A stretch of DNA of 64,000 nt from assembly GCF_022009635.1 (NCBI RefSeq), contig NZ_CP091716.1:5663501-5727500 (forward strand), given 5' to 3'. Origin of the DNA: Variovorax paradoxus (GTDB lineage Bacteria; Pseudomonadota; Gammaproteobacteria; Burkholderiales; Burkholderiaceae_C). Shown one piece after another: positions 30,165 through 39,797 of this stretch; position 1 is the first letter of the stretch, and each line of letters begins with the position of its first letter. The notes below the pieces were generated by a model. That model saw only the letters and a program-made list of their open reading frames with translations. It ran no database searches and was not told the DNA's origin. Made by a program: the position numbers and the translations under genes.

Positions 30165-30946
30165 CACATCTGCGCCAGGCGCTGCAGCATCTGGTCCGAA
30201 GTCTGGACTGCCTTGCTGTTGATTTCGTACGAACGCTGGGTGGCGATCATGTTGACCAGCTCTTCCACCACGTTCACGTTCGATGCTTCCACATAGCCCT
30301 GGCTCAGCGTGCCCGCGCCGTCGACGCCGGGGTTCACCTGGTTGGGCGCGCCCGAGGCGTCGGTCTCCGCGTACAGGTTCTCGCCCTTGCTTTCCAGGCC
30401 CGTGGGGTTGACGAAGGTCGCGAGCTGCAGCTGGCCGATCTGCACGGTGTTCGTGCTGCCGGCCTGCACCACCGACACGATGCCGTCGCGGCCCACCGTG
30501 ATGCTCGTGGCGTTGGCCGGGACGGTGATGGCGGGCTGCACCGGGAAGCCGCTGGCGGTCACGAGCTGGCCGTCGCGGTCTTTCTGGAACGAGCCGTCGC
30601 GCGTGTACGAGGTGGTGCCGTCGGGCATCAGCACCTGGAAGAAACCGCTGCCGCTGATGGCCACGTCGGTGGGCTTGTCGGTCTTGGTGAGGTTGCCTTG
30701 CGAGTGGATGCGCTCGGTGGCGACCACGTGCACGCCGGTGCCGACCTGCAGGCCCGAAGGCAGGCGGGTCTGGTCCGACGACTGGGCGCCGCTCTGGCGC
30801 AGGTTCTGGTAGACCAGGTCTTCGAACACGGCACGGCTGCGCTTGAAGCCGGTGGTGCCGACGTTGGCCAGGTTGTTCGAGACGACGTCGAGCTGCGTCT
30901 GCTGCGCATCGAGGCCGGTCTTGGCGATGTAGAGGGAGCGAATCAT
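30164..30946 (-). CDS. flgG: Flagellar distal rod protein FlgG
   Basis: Distal rod subunit, 260 residues, the standard length. The N-terminus has the axial motif ([20 protein letters not shown] and [13 protein letters not shown]), and the C-terminus the axial helix ([20 protein letters not shown]). The D1 region (about 85-220) is typical of FlgG. No signal peptide: exported by the type III apparatus. The stop overlaps flgH. Confidence 0.97.
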   Translation of the reverse strand: MIRSLYIAKTGLDAQQTQLDVVSNNLANVGTTGFKRSRAVFEDLVYQNLRQSGAQSSDQTRLPSGLQVGTGVHVVATERIHSQGNLTKTDKPTDVAISGSGFFQVLMPDGTTSYTRDGSFQKDRDGQLVTASGFPVQPAITVPANATSITVGRDGIVSVVQAGSTNTVQIGQLQLATFVNPTGLESKGENLYAETDASGAPNQVNPGVDGAGTLSQGYVEASNVNVVEELVNMIATQRSYEINSKAVQTSDQMLQRLAQM

Positions 30947-31022
30947 TTCTTGAAATTCCTGCGTGTGTTGGGTGCGTGGCGCCAGAAGCCAGGAAGGCCC
31001 GGCAAGCGGTGCCTGCGGCCGA

Positions 31023-31769
31023 TCAGCCGTAGGCCAGCAGCTTGTTGGCCGCCTGCGCGTTGGTGTCGGCGGTCTGCAGCGACTTCATCTGCATCTCGAA
31101 GCTGCGCGCGTTGGCGAGCATGGCGACCATGGCCTCGACCGGGTTCACGTTGCTGCCTTCGACCACGCCGGTGACGACCGTGACGGCCTCGTCGGCTTCG
31201 GCCGGCGGCAGGCCCTCGCGCATGCGAAAGAGGCCGTCGTCGCCGCGCACCAGGTCGGCGTTCGGCGGGTTGACCAGCTTCAGGCGGCCTACTTCTGCAA
31301 TGCCGGTGAGCGTGCCCGAGGCCGGGTCGCGCGCGCCGACCAGGCCGTTGGGCGCAATGGCCACGGCCGAGCCGGGCGGCACGGTCATGGCGCCGTTGTC
31401 GCCCATCACGGCACGGCCGCCCATGGTGGTGATCTGGCCATCGGCGCTGATCTGCAGGTTGCCCACACGGGTGTAGGCCTCGCCGCCGTCGGGCGTCTGC
31501 ACCACCAGCCAGCCCTGGCCGCTCACGGCCACGTCGAGCGCGCGGCCGGTTTCGGTCAGCGGGCCGTGGGTGAAGTCGGCGCCGGGCGTGGTGGCGGCCA
31601 CGAAGGCGCGCGTGGGCGCCTCCTGCCCGACCACGGGCACCGCGCGGAAGTTGGCGATCTGCGCGCGGAAACCGGGCGTAGAGACGTTCGCCATGTTGTT
31701 GGCCACGACGGCCTGCTGATCCATGGCCTGCTTGGCGCCGCTCATCGCGACATACAACATTCGATCCAC
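31023..31769 (-). CDS. flgF: Flagellar proximal rod protein FlgF
   Basis: Proximal rod subunit, 248 residues. The GTG at 31769 follows AGGAG at a good distance and yields [16 protein letters not shown], the common FlgF start; an ATG three codons in is less likely. Axial motifs: [14 protein letters not shown] near 26-39 and, at the C-terminus, [21 protein letters not shown]. It lies between flgE and flgG with the same spacing as in other flg operons. Confidence 0.95.
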   Translation of the reverse strand: MDRMLYVAMSGAKQAMDQQAVVANNMANVSTPGFRAQIANFRAVPVVGQEAPTRAFVAATTPGADFTHGPLTETGRALDVAVSGQGWLVVQTPDGGEAYTRVGNLQISADGQITTMGGRAVMGDNGAMTVPPGSAVAIAPNGLVGARDPASGTLTGIAEVGRLKLVNPPNADLVRGDDGLFRMREGLPPAEADEAVTVVTGVVEGSNVNPVEAMVAMLANARSFEMQMKSLQTADTNAQAANKLLAYG

Positions 31770-31812
31770 TGGGTGCTCCTGGTGTCAGTCGTTCGGTGCT
31801 GGTGGTGCCGCG

Positions 31813-33033
31813 TCAGCGGATGTTCATCAGCGTCTGCATGACCTGGTCCTGCGTCTTCACGGTCTGCGCGTTGGCCTGGTAGTTGCGCTGCGCGACGATG
31901 AGGTTGACGAGTTCGGCGGTCAGGTCGACGTTGGACGACTCCAGCGCGCCAGCTTTCAGCGAACCGAGCTTGGTGCCTTCGCCCGGGGTGCCGGTGAGCG
32001 CATTGCCCGAGGCCAGCGTCTCGGCCCACACGTTGTTGCCCTTGGGCTCCAGGCCGTTCGGGTTGGCGAAGGACGACAGCACGACCTGGCCCAGCAGCTT
32101 GGTCTGCTCGTTCGAGAACTTGCCGGTGATGGTGCCGTCGGGGTTGATCGAGAACGAGGTCAGCTCGCCCGAGCGGTAGCCGTCCTGGCTCAGCTTGCTC
32201 ATGCCGTTGGCGGTGCCGAACTGGGTGGTGCCCGAGAGGTCGATCGACGCGGTCAGCGGCGCCGCGCCGTTGGTGAAGGTGATGGCGCCGGTGCTCAGCT
32301 TGCCGCCGGCCGGCGCGGTCATCACGCCCTTGGAGTCGAAGGTGAGCGTGGTCAGCGCGGCGCCTGCATTGAGCGCGGCACCGTCGGCGGTGCCATACAC
32401 GCTCCAGGTGTTGGCGGGCGTGGCGCTCTTCACGAAGTACACGGCCACGTCATGCGGGTTGCCGAGCGAGTCGTAGATCGGGCCGATGGCGTTCGAGTAG
32501 TTGAAGGTGCCGGAGTCAGCGGGGTTGAACGGCGTCTTGGTCGGCACATCCAGGCGCGCGTCGAGGTTGAACTGGGCGTTGACGTTGCCGGTCGGGTTGG
32601 GCGTCATGGACGCGGTCGGGATCTGGATGGGCGACGGCGTGCCGCCGTTGATGCCGCCGCTGGCGTTCACGCCGTAGCCCGTCAGGCGCAGGCCGGATGC
32701 ATTGACGATGTAGCCGTCCTTGTCGCGCGTGAACTGGCCGTTGCGCGAGTACATGACTTCGCCGGTCTCGCTGCTCAGTCGGAAGAAGCCGTCGCCGTTC
32801 AGGATGGCCACGTCCAGCGGGCGGCTGCTCGACTGCGTCACGCCCTGCGTGAAGTTCTGCACCACGCCCGACACCGAGGCGCCGAGGCCGATGCGCGAAC
32901 CGGCATACACGTCCTGGAAGGTGGCGGCGGCGGACTTGTAGCCCACGGTGCCCGAGTTGGCGATGTTGTTGCCGATGACGTCGAGGTTGGCCGCGGCCAC
33001 GCCGAGTCCGCTGATGCCCTGGGAAAAGCTCAT
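31813..33033 (-). CDS. flgE: Flagellar hook protein FlgE
   Basis: Hook subunit, universal joint of the flagellum, 406 residues. N-terminal axial motif (SFSQGISGLGVAAANLDVIGNN and NSGTVGYKS); C-terminal helix (DLTAELVNLIVAQRNYQANAQ). The middle carries the conserved YSRNGQFTRDKDGYIVNASG and exposed D1/D2 domains. Exported by the type III system without a cleaved signal. Its assembly depends on FlgD, encoded just upstream. Confidence 0.97.
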   Translation of the reverse strand: MSFSQGISGLGVAAANLDVIGNNIANSGTVGYKSAAATFQDVYAGSRIGLGASVSGVVQNFTQGVTQSSSRPLDVAILNGDGFFRLSSETGEVMYSRNGQFTRDKDGYIVNASGLRLTGYGVNASGGINGGTPSPIQIPTASMTPNPTGNVNAQFNLDARLDVPTKTPFNPADSGTFNYSNAIGPIYDSLGNPHDVAVYFVKSATPANTWSVYGTADGAALNAGAALTTLTFDSKGVMTAPAGGKLSTGAITFTNGAAPLTASIDLSGTTQFGTANGMSKLSQDGYRSGELTSFSINPDGTITGKFSNEQTKLLGQVVLSSFANPNGLEPKGNNVWAETLASGNALTGTPGEGTKLGSLKAGALESSNVDLTAELVNLIVAQRNYQANAQTVKTQDQVMQTLMNIR

Positions 33034-33101
33034 GATGGTTCCTTACTTCAATGCGTTATGCGTTCAGTGCTGCGATGGAAAAGAGTGGAGGCGCACGCGC
33101 C

Positions 33102-33782
33102 TCAGAGGAACAGGCGCACGTCGGACAGGCTGATGTTGTTGCCCGAGCCCAGCTCGAGCGTGACGCCGCCGGCGCCCTGCTTGACGGCGGCCACCTGCGA
33201 GAAGGTCAGCGCGGTGGAGGTCACGGCCGCGCTGCCGTTCTTGGCATCGACGGTGAAGCGGTAGGCGCCCGCGGCCACGGCGTTGCCGGCCTCGTCCTTG
33301 CCGTCCCAGGTGACGGCGTTGACGCCTTCCTTCATGGGGCCGGCGTCGATGGTGCGAACGACGTTGCCCTTGTCGTCGACGATCTTGATCGTGACGTCGG
33401 CGGCGGTGCCCGGCAGCTCCACGCCGAAGGCCTGCGTGGCGGGGTCCTTGCCTTCGTCGGGCTTCTTGGTGGTGAGGATGTCGCCCGGCGACAGCACGTT
33501 GTAGCCGATGAGCGAGGTCGCCTGCAGCAGCTGGTTGGCGCCGGTCTGGTTCACCAGGCCCGAGAGCGTGGTGTTGAGTTTCTCGATGCCGGTCACGGTG
33601 CTCATCTGCGCGAGCTGCGAGGTGAGCTCGGCGTTCTGCATCGGGTTGAGCGGGTCCTGGTTGTTGAGCTGCGTGACCAGCAGCTTGAGGAAGCGCTGCT
33701 CGTTGTCCTGGCTCGAAACGGTGTTGCCGGTCGCGGACGAGGCGTTCTGACCGGAGATGGAAGAGGTGTCGGAGATGGCCAT
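33102..33782 (-). CDS. flgD: Flagellar hook-capping protein FlgD
   Basis: Scaffold that caps the growing hook and is later replaced by FlgK. The product is 226 residues. The conserved N-terminal FlgD motif is present (FLKLLVTQLNNQDPLNPMQNAEL in part, about 30-52), then a Tudor/FnIII-like C-terminal half (about 90-220, with AVTWDGKDEAGNAVAAG). The Ser/Thr-rich start is export-signal-like. It lies between flgC and flgE. Confidence 0.95.
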   Translation of the reverse strand: MAISDTSSISGQNASSATGNTVSSQDNEQRFLKLLVTQLNNQDPLNPMQNAELTSQLAQMSTVTGIEKLNTTLSGLVNQTGANQLLQATSLIGYNVLSPGDILTTKKPDEGKDPATQAFGVELPGTAADVTIKIVDDKGNVVRTIDAGPMKEGVNAVTWDGKDEAGNAVAAGAYRFTVDAKNGSAAVTSTALTFSQVAAVKQGAGGVTLELGSGNNISLSDVRLFL

Positions 33783-33804
33783 GGAGTGTTGGTGTGAAGG
33801 AGGT

Positions 33805-34221
33805 TTACTGGCCGATGGTCAGCGTCTTGACCATCAGGGTCTTGGCCGTGTTGAGCACTTCGACGTTGGCCTGGTAGCTGCGCGAGGCCGAGATCATGTT
33901 GGTCATCTCCTCGACCACGTTGACGTTGGGCATCGCGACATAGCCTTCGCCGTTGGCGTGCGGGCTCTTCGGGTCGAACACCATCCTGGGAGGCGACGGG
34001 TCTTCGATCACGCCCGAGACCTTCACGCCGCCGATGTCCTGGTGGCCCGAAGGCGCGACCTCGAACACCACCTGCTTGGCGCGGTAGGGCATGCCGTCGG
34101 GGCCGGCCGCGCTCTCGGCGTTGGCCAGGTTGCTCGCGGTCACGTTCATGCGCTGCGATTGCGCGGTCATGGCCGAGCCCGCCACGTTGAAGATGTTCAT
34201 GGAGGTGCTTGGGAACGGCAT
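33805..34221 (-). CDS. flgC: Flagellar proximal rod protein FlgC
   Basis: Proximal rod subunit, 138 residues from the ATG at 34221. A second ATG at 34200 ([14 protein letters not shown]) is a credible alternative start since family members often begin there; neither has a strong ribosome site. Axial motifs [18 protein letters not shown] and, at the C-terminus, [21 protein letters not shown]. It begins 3 nt after flgB. Confidence 0.94.
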   Translation of the reverse strand: MPFPSTSMNIFNVAGSAMTAQSQRMNVTASNLANAESAAGPDGMPYRAKQVVFEVAPSGHQDIGGVKVSGVIEDPSPPRMVFDPKSPHANGEGYVAMPNVNVVEEMTNMISASRSYQANVEVLNTAKTLMVKTLTIGQ

Positions 34222-34224
34222 GGC

Positions 34225-34632
34225 TTACTGCTGCGCCGCGGAGAGCAGCGACTTGATCTTGGCGTTGATGACGGTGAGGTTGGACTCGTAGCGCAGCGCG
34301 TTGTCGGCGAAGGCGATGCGCTCGACGTCCATCTCGACGGTGTTGCCGTCCAGGCTCGACTGGTTGGGCGTGCGGTAGAGCAGGTCCTTGTCGGGCATGG
34401 CCTGTGCCTGGCCCGCGAGATGGCGCGCCGAGGTGGTGGCCAGCGACATCGACTGCGATGCGCGGCCGCGCTCGACGGCTTCGCTCAGGCGGCTGCCGAA
34501 GTCGAAGTCGCGCGCCTTGTAGTTGGGCGTGTCCGCGTGCGCGATATTGGCCGCGAGCACCTCCTGGCGCTCCGCGCGCAGGTTCAGGGCTTCGCGGTTG
34601 AAACGAAGCGCCGCATCCAGCTTGTCGATCAT
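34225..34632 (-). CDS. flgB: Flagellar proximal rod protein FlgB
   Basis: Proximal rod subunit, 135 residues. The ATG at 34632 lies right after GGAAAAAAG and gives MIDKLDAALRFNREAL, the normal start; the upstream extension of the frame is in the divergent promoter region. Motifs: RQEVLAANIAHADTPNYKARD (in part) near 24-44 and NTVEMDVERIAFADNALRYE near the C-terminus. First gene of the flgBCDEFGHIJ operon. Confidence 0.95.
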   Translation of the reverse strand: MIDKLDAALRFNREALNLRAERQEVLAANIAHADTPNYKARDFDFGSRLSEAVERGRASQSMSLATTSARHLAGQAQAMPDKDLLYRTPNQSSLDGNTVEMDVERIAFADNALRYESNLTVINAKIKSLLSAAQQ

Positions 34633-34852
34633 CTTTTTTCCATCCGTTGTGGCGTCGCCAATGCACGAGGCGCAGCGACAGATGGAAAGCGAGTCTATGC
34701 ATGCCTCGCGTTTGCAATCGCCCGAACAAAGGGGGTTTTCGCCTGCTGCTCGCACCTTCGATCCGGCACCGGATTTCTAGAATTGCCCGGCGTCGGCGTG
34801 TCTGCGTCGACTCCGGCGCCACCTGTTTTTTTGCTCTTCCCTCACGCTGCCG
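34633..34852. promoter_or_regulatory. Divergent flgB / flgA promoter region
   Basis: A 220-bp gap between oppositely transcribed flgB and flgA. It must hold the promoters for both, but no FliA-type, sigma-54-type or convincing FlhDC-type boxes could be picked out by eye. Confidence 0.6.
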
Positions 34853-35569
34853 ATGAACCTCCTGAAGTCCTGGACCCGCCTGCTGCGCACCGTGCTGCCG
34901 ACACTGCTGGCCGCGGCCGCGTGCACGGCTCCCGCGTGGGCTTCTTCGACGCCGCCGGCCGACGCCGCCGGAGCCGCCATCCAGAAATACCTGCAGGTGC
35001 AGACCGCCGGCCTGCCGGGCAAGGTCACGATCAGCCTGGAGGGCCGCGGCACCGAGGCGCTGCCGCCCTGCGAGGCGCCCGAGGCCTTCCTGCCGCCCGG
35101 CGCCACGCCGTGGGGCCGGGTGTCGGTCGGCGTGCGCTGCCAGACGGAGCGGCCGTGGACGCGCTTCGTGCAGGCGCACATTTCGGTGGAAGGCAGCTAT
35201 TTCGTGGCCGCGCGCGCCATCGAGACCGGCCGGCCGCTGGGCGCGGGCGACGTCACCGAGCGCACCGGCGACCTGACGCGGCTGCCGCGCTCGGTCATCA
35301 CCAGCGCGGCCGAACTGGTCGGCGTGGTGGCGGCCAACCGCATCGGCCCGGGCGCGCCGCTGCGCAAGGAATCGGTGCGCGGCGTGACGGTCATCCAGCA
35401 GGGCCAGGCGGTCAAGCTGGTGGCCCAGGGCGAAGGATTCGTGGTCAGCACCGAGGGCAAGGCCCTGAGCGGTGCGAGGGTCGGCGCGGTGGTGCAGGCC
35501 AAGACCCGGGAAGGCCGGCTGGTCAGCGGCGTGGCGGACGAGGAGGGGCAGATCCAGCTGGCACAGTAG
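34853..35569 (+). CDS. flgA: Flagellar P-ring assembly chaperone FlgA
   Basis: Periplasmic chaperone for FlgI. The product is 238 residues with a signal peptide (about 1-31, LLPTLLAAAACTAPAWA type) and the SAF-type C-terminal domain (about 105-235): YFVAARAIETGRPLGAGDV, GVVAANRIGPGAPLRKESV and GQAVKLVAQGEGFVVSTEGKAL in part. The start ATG is close behind a CTGCCG leader and lacks a strong ribosome site. It is transcribed away from flgB and lies upstream of flgM. Confidence 0.94.
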   Translation: MNLLKSWTRLLRTVLPTLLAAAACTAPAWASSTPPADAAGAAIQKYLQVQTAGLPGKVTISLEGRGTEALPPCEAPEAFLPPGATPWGRVSVGVRCQTERPWTRFVQAHISVEGSYFVAARAIETGRPLGAGDVTERTGDLTRLPRSVITSAAELVGVVAANRIGPGAPLRKESVRGVTVIQQGQAVKLVAQGEGFVVSTEGKALSGARVGAVVQAKTREGRLVSGVADEEGQIQLAQ

Positions 35570-35608
35570 CCCCCGGAGCCCGTTTCAACCTTCGTGCACG
35601 CAAATTCC

Positions 35609-35635
35609 TAAAGTTCTTGCCCGGGCTGCCGATAT
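35609..35635 (+). promoter_or_regulatory. Sigma-28 (FliA) promoter for flgMN
   Basis: TAAA, then 15 nt, then GCCGATAT; extended -35 TAAAGTT also fits the consensus. One base off the ideal -10. It sits 26 nt before the flgM start, within the flgA-flgM gap. Confidence 0.87.
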
Positions 35636-35660
35636 ACCGGTCAGCCCCTGAGGAATCACC

Positions 35661-35969
35661 TTGAAAATCGATCAACCTGCCCCTTCGGCCACGCCCCTCC
35701 ATCGATCGCCCGCCACGGGCGCGGCCCCGATGACGGGCGCCGACGCCCCCGAGCGCACCAAGGAAGCCAAGGAAGCAGCGCGGCAGGCCTCCGCGCACGT
35801 CCATTCGCTGCCCGCCGCCACGGACGGCAGCGATTTCGACGCGGCCCGCGTGGCGGCGATCCGCGAGGACATCCGCGCGGGGCGCTACCAGGTCCGCCCG
35901 GAACGCATTGCCGACGGCCTGCTGGCCAGCGTGCGCGACCTGCTCGACAACAAGAAGGACGGCCAATGA
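35661..35969 (+). CDS. flgM: Anti-sigma-28 factor FlgM
   Basis: Binds FliA until hook completion, then is exported. The product is 102 residues. The start is TTG at 35661, 7 nt after GAGGAAT; no ATG in frame gives a better start until residue 24. The FlgM domain is in the C-terminal half (about 57-97, FDAARVAAIREDIRAGRYQV and ERIADGLLASVRDLL), which contacts sigma-28. The N-terminus is Pro/Ala-rich and disordered. The gene is preceded by a sigma-28 promoter, so FliA feeds back on its own inhibitor. Stop overlaps flgN. Confidence 0.95.
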   Translation: MKIDQPAPSATPLHRSPATGAAPMTGADAPERTKEAKEAARQASAHVHSLPAATDGSDFDAARVAAIREDIRAGRYQVRPERIADGLLASVRDLLDNKKDGQ

Positions 35970-36430
35970 ACGACGCCCAGGCTCTGCTGGCCCGGCTGCG
36001 CACCGAGGCGGCCTGCATCGGGGAATTCCTGGCGGTGCTGGACCGGGAGGCCAAGGCCATGTCGGCCGGCGTATTTACCGACCTCGCGGCCATCGCCAGC
36101 GAGAAAACCCGCCTGCTCGACCGCATGGCCGAACTCGACCGCGAGCGCGAAGCCATGCAGACGGCCATGGGCTACGAGCCGGGCCGCGCGGGAGCTGACG
36201 CCGCCGCGGCGGGCGGTGGCCCCGAGCTGCAACAGGCCTGGGCAGAGCTGCTGGTGCTGGCGGTGCAGGCGCGCAGCCACAACCTGCGCAACGGCTCGAT
36301 GGTGTACGCGCACCTCGATTTCACCCAGCAGGCGCTGCATTTCCTGCAGGCCAGCGCACAGCTCTTCTACGGCCCGGACGGCATTCGCAAGACGCAATCG
36401 GGCAGCGGCAGCCGCCTGGCAGTGGGCTGA
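35966..36430 (+). CDS. flgN: Flagellar export chaperone FlgN
   Basis: Chaperone for FlgK and FlgL. The product is 154 residues with a helical FlgN domain (about 5-125): LLARLRTEAACIGEFLAVLDREAKAM in part, then the IASEKTRLLDRMAELDRER helix. No signal peptide. It overlaps flgM by 4 nt (ATGA), so both are under the sigma-28 promoter. Its substrates are encoded at 8.8-12 kb. Confidence 0.93.
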   Translation: MNDAQALLARLRTEAACIGEFLAVLDREAKAMSAGVFTDLAAIASEKTRLLDRMAELDREREAMQTAMGYEPGRAGADAAAAGGGPELQQAWAELLVLAVQARSHNLRNGSMVYAHLDFTQQALHFLQASAQLFYGPDGIRKTQSGSGSRLAVG

Positions 36431-36480
36431 GTCGCGCCACTGCGGCGCCGCCTGCCCTCCCCCCATACCGCATCGAAACT

Positions 36481-37305
36481 ATGGACATGAACAACGCTCA
36501 AGGCTCGCGCCATGTGGCCATGGTGGGCTGCGACGAAGCCCAGGCAAAGGCCTGGGGCCAGCGCCTTCAACAGATCGGCTGCACGTCGGCCCCCTTTGAC
36601 TGCAGCGCGGACTTCCTGGGCGCCGTGACACAGGGCGCGCCGTTCGACCTGCTGCTGGTCGTGCTCAAGGACGAAGGCGCCTGGCCGGTGCTCACCGCCA
36701 TGTGCAAGGCGCTGCGCATCCCGATTTTCCTGGTCGTCAACGCGCTGCAACGCGACCTGCTGAACGAAGTGCTGGCGGTGATCGGCAACGACTCCCCCGG
36801 CGCCGGCATCGACTTCGCGGTGCTGCCGGTCGACGATTTCGAGGTGGAGCTGCGCGTGCGCGAGGCCCTGCGCCGCAACGAGACCCTGCTGCACCCGCAT
36901 TCGGTGAGCGCGCTGTTCGGCAACTACCATTTCCTCGGCAGCCGCAAGGTGGTGATGCACCACGGCAGCGAGATCCGCCTGAAGCCGCGCGAGTTCGAGC
37001 TGGCGCTGCTGCTGTTCCGCAACGCGGGGCGTCTGCTGGAGCGCGAATGGCTGCTGGCCTCGCTGTGGGTCGATTCGCGCATCGAGCGCAAGAGCCGCGT
37101 GCTCGACTGCTGCGTGGCGAACATCCGCCGCAAGCTGTCGCTGCACAAGGAAAGCGAATTCGTCCTGCACTCGGTCTATGGACGGGGGTATGAGCTGCGG
37201 CACGTGCCGGGATCGGCAGGGTCGTCGGCCATGGCCGACAACGGTTTTCCCGACACCTCCAACGAACCCACCTGGCTCGAGGAAACAGAGCGGGCCCGGG
37301 CGTAA
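36481..37305 (+). CDS. Orphan OmpR-type winged-helix regulator with degenerate receiver
   Basis: A 274-residue DNA-binding protein. The C-terminal half (about 150-240) is a Trans_reg_C winged helix (LKPREFELALLLFRNAGRLLERE, SRVLDCCVANIRRKL and VYGRGYEL). The N-terminal 120 residues have a receiver-like pattern, but the position of the phospho-accepting aspartate is Val61 (FDLLLVVLKDEG), so it is probably not phosphorylated. No histidine kinase is adjacent. Position after flgN suggests a link to motility, but that is inference. No clear ribosome site precedes the ATG at 36481; an ATG two codons later is an alternative. Confidence 0.88.
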   Translation: MDMNNAQGSRHVAMVGCDEAQAKAWGQRLQQIGCTSAPFDCSADFLGAVTQGAPFDLLLVVLKDEGAWPVLTAMCKALRIPIFLVVNALQRDLLNEVLAVIGNDSPGAGIDFAVLPVDDFEVELRVREALRRNETLLHPHSVSALFGNYHFLGSRKVVMHHGSEIRLKPREFELALLLFRNAGRLLEREWLLASLWVDSRIERKSRVLDCCVANIRRKLSLHKESEFVLHSVYGRGYELRHVPGSAGSSAMADNGFPDTSNEPTWLEETERARA

Positions 37306-37331
37306 GCGCGGGGCCTGAAAAGGCGTCTTCG

Positions 37332-37370
37332 GGTTTTCCCCGCCGATTGGGGACAACTTTGGGGAAAACC
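37332..37370 (+). terminator. Candidate hairpin after the orphan regulator
   Basis: Perfect 10-bp arms GGTTTTCCCC and GGGGAAAACC with a 19-nt loop, 27 nt after the regulator stop. No T-run follows, so it is a weak or factor-dependent terminator. The remaining gap to 37477 shows nothing else recognisable. Confidence 0.45.
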
Positions 37371-37477
37371 AGGGGGATTGCGCGCGAAATCGTTGCCTGG
37401 CGTGGCCTGCAACACGGTGCCTGCGAAATGAGCAGCGTGGAAAACTCCGCTGTTCGGGCCCGGAAACGGCGCTTTTC

Positions 37478-37723
37478 CTACACCCGATGACCGCCGCTTT
37501 GCGAGCGAGTCACCCATTCATCGACAAAATATTTCGCCCTGAAACGCACGCGCTCGAGGGCGGCTTCGCGCGACGGCTGCTGGGCCAGCACGAACACGCA
37601 GCGCTGCTCCCTGCCTTGTCGCAGTTCGGCCTTGCCGGTATAGGTACCCTCCGGAGCTTGTGTGAGGTCTACCCAGCAAGTCCAGCCTTCGGGAAGGTCG
37701 AAGTCGGGAAGTTTTTGGGTCAT
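37478..37723 (-). CDS. Small conserved-looking hypothetical protein
   Basis: An 81-residue soluble protein from the ATG at 37723 (MTQKLPDFDLPEGWTCWVDL). It is Arg/Glu/Gln-rich with pattern VFVLAQQPSREAALERVRFRAKYFVDEW, and has no signal peptide or membrane helix. I do not recognise the family. A longer in-frame extension upstream has poor coding character. Neighbours give no functional clue. The 247 nt up to the next gene stop hold nothing I recognise. Confidence 0.6.
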   Translation of the reverse strand: MTQKLPDFDLPEGWTCWVDLTQAPEGTYTGKAELRQGREQRCVFVLAQQPSREAALERVRFRAKYFVDEWVTRSQSGGHRV

Positions 37724-37970
37724 GGCAGATCGAAGAATAGTTCTCCGAGGGGCGGCGCTCAATGTCAGTCCACCTGCCGCGAGGGCTTTTTGACAGTTGG
37801 CCGAAGGAGCAACCACGCACCTTCGGCCAGACAAAATGACTGACGACCTCCAGCCTCGAGGAACCACCATGAAGGCGGGTGCCGAAGCGACCTCTACCAA
37901 CGCCGAAAGACCGTCCTCTGCAGTATCGGCGGGGAAACTTAAGCCGACCTGAATCGGAGAGCGGTTTGCT

Positions 37971-39368
<1,398 letters not shown>

Positions 39369-39728
39369 TCAGGAGAATTCATGCCGTGAGCCAATCCCTG
39401 GACATCGACCTGCTGCGCAGCTTCGTGGCGATTGCCGAGACCGGGGCGCTGGGCCGGGCCGCGGCACGCGTGGGGCGCACGCAGTCGGCGCTCAGCATGC
39501 AGATGCAGAAGCTCGAAGGCATCGTCGAGCAGCCGCTGCTGTATCGCACCGGACGGGGCGTCACGCTCACGGCAACGGGCGAGCGGCTTCTGGTGCGCGC
39601 CGGTGAATTGCTGCGCAGGCATGACGAGGCACTGGCCGAGCTGCGCGGCGAGCAGTTGTCGGGCGTGCTGCGCTTCAGTTGTCCCGACGACTACGCGGTG
39701 GTGTTCCTGCCGTATCTGCTGCAGGGCT

Positions 39729-39734
39729 TTGCCA
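39729..39734. repeat. Target-site duplication, left copy (TTGCCA)
   Basis: TTGCCA immediately left of the element, repeated at 41682-41687. It is part of the original lysR codons TTT GCC AGC. Confidence 0.85.
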
Positions 39735-39751
39735 CCCGAGTTCGACACCAA
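39735..39751. repeat. IS left inverted repeat
   Basis: CCCGAGTTCGACACCAA, perfect complement of the right end; pairing resumes at CCGC just inside, after a one-base offset. Confidence 0.9.
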
Positions 39752-39755
39752 CCGC

Positions 39756-39770
39756 GCTAAGTGCTTGATT
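39756..39770. repeat. IS subterminal direct repeat, left
   Basis: GCTAAGTGCTTGATT, same orientation as 41610-41624; both are followed after two differing bases by TATGG. Confidence 0.8.
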
Positions 39771-39797
39771 TGTATGGGCCAAGACTCTCGGCTGCCA

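Noticed and set aside
34633..34755. N-terminal extension of FlgB
   Set aside because: Cys-rich, unlike any rod protein; the ATG at 34632 has a good ribosome site.
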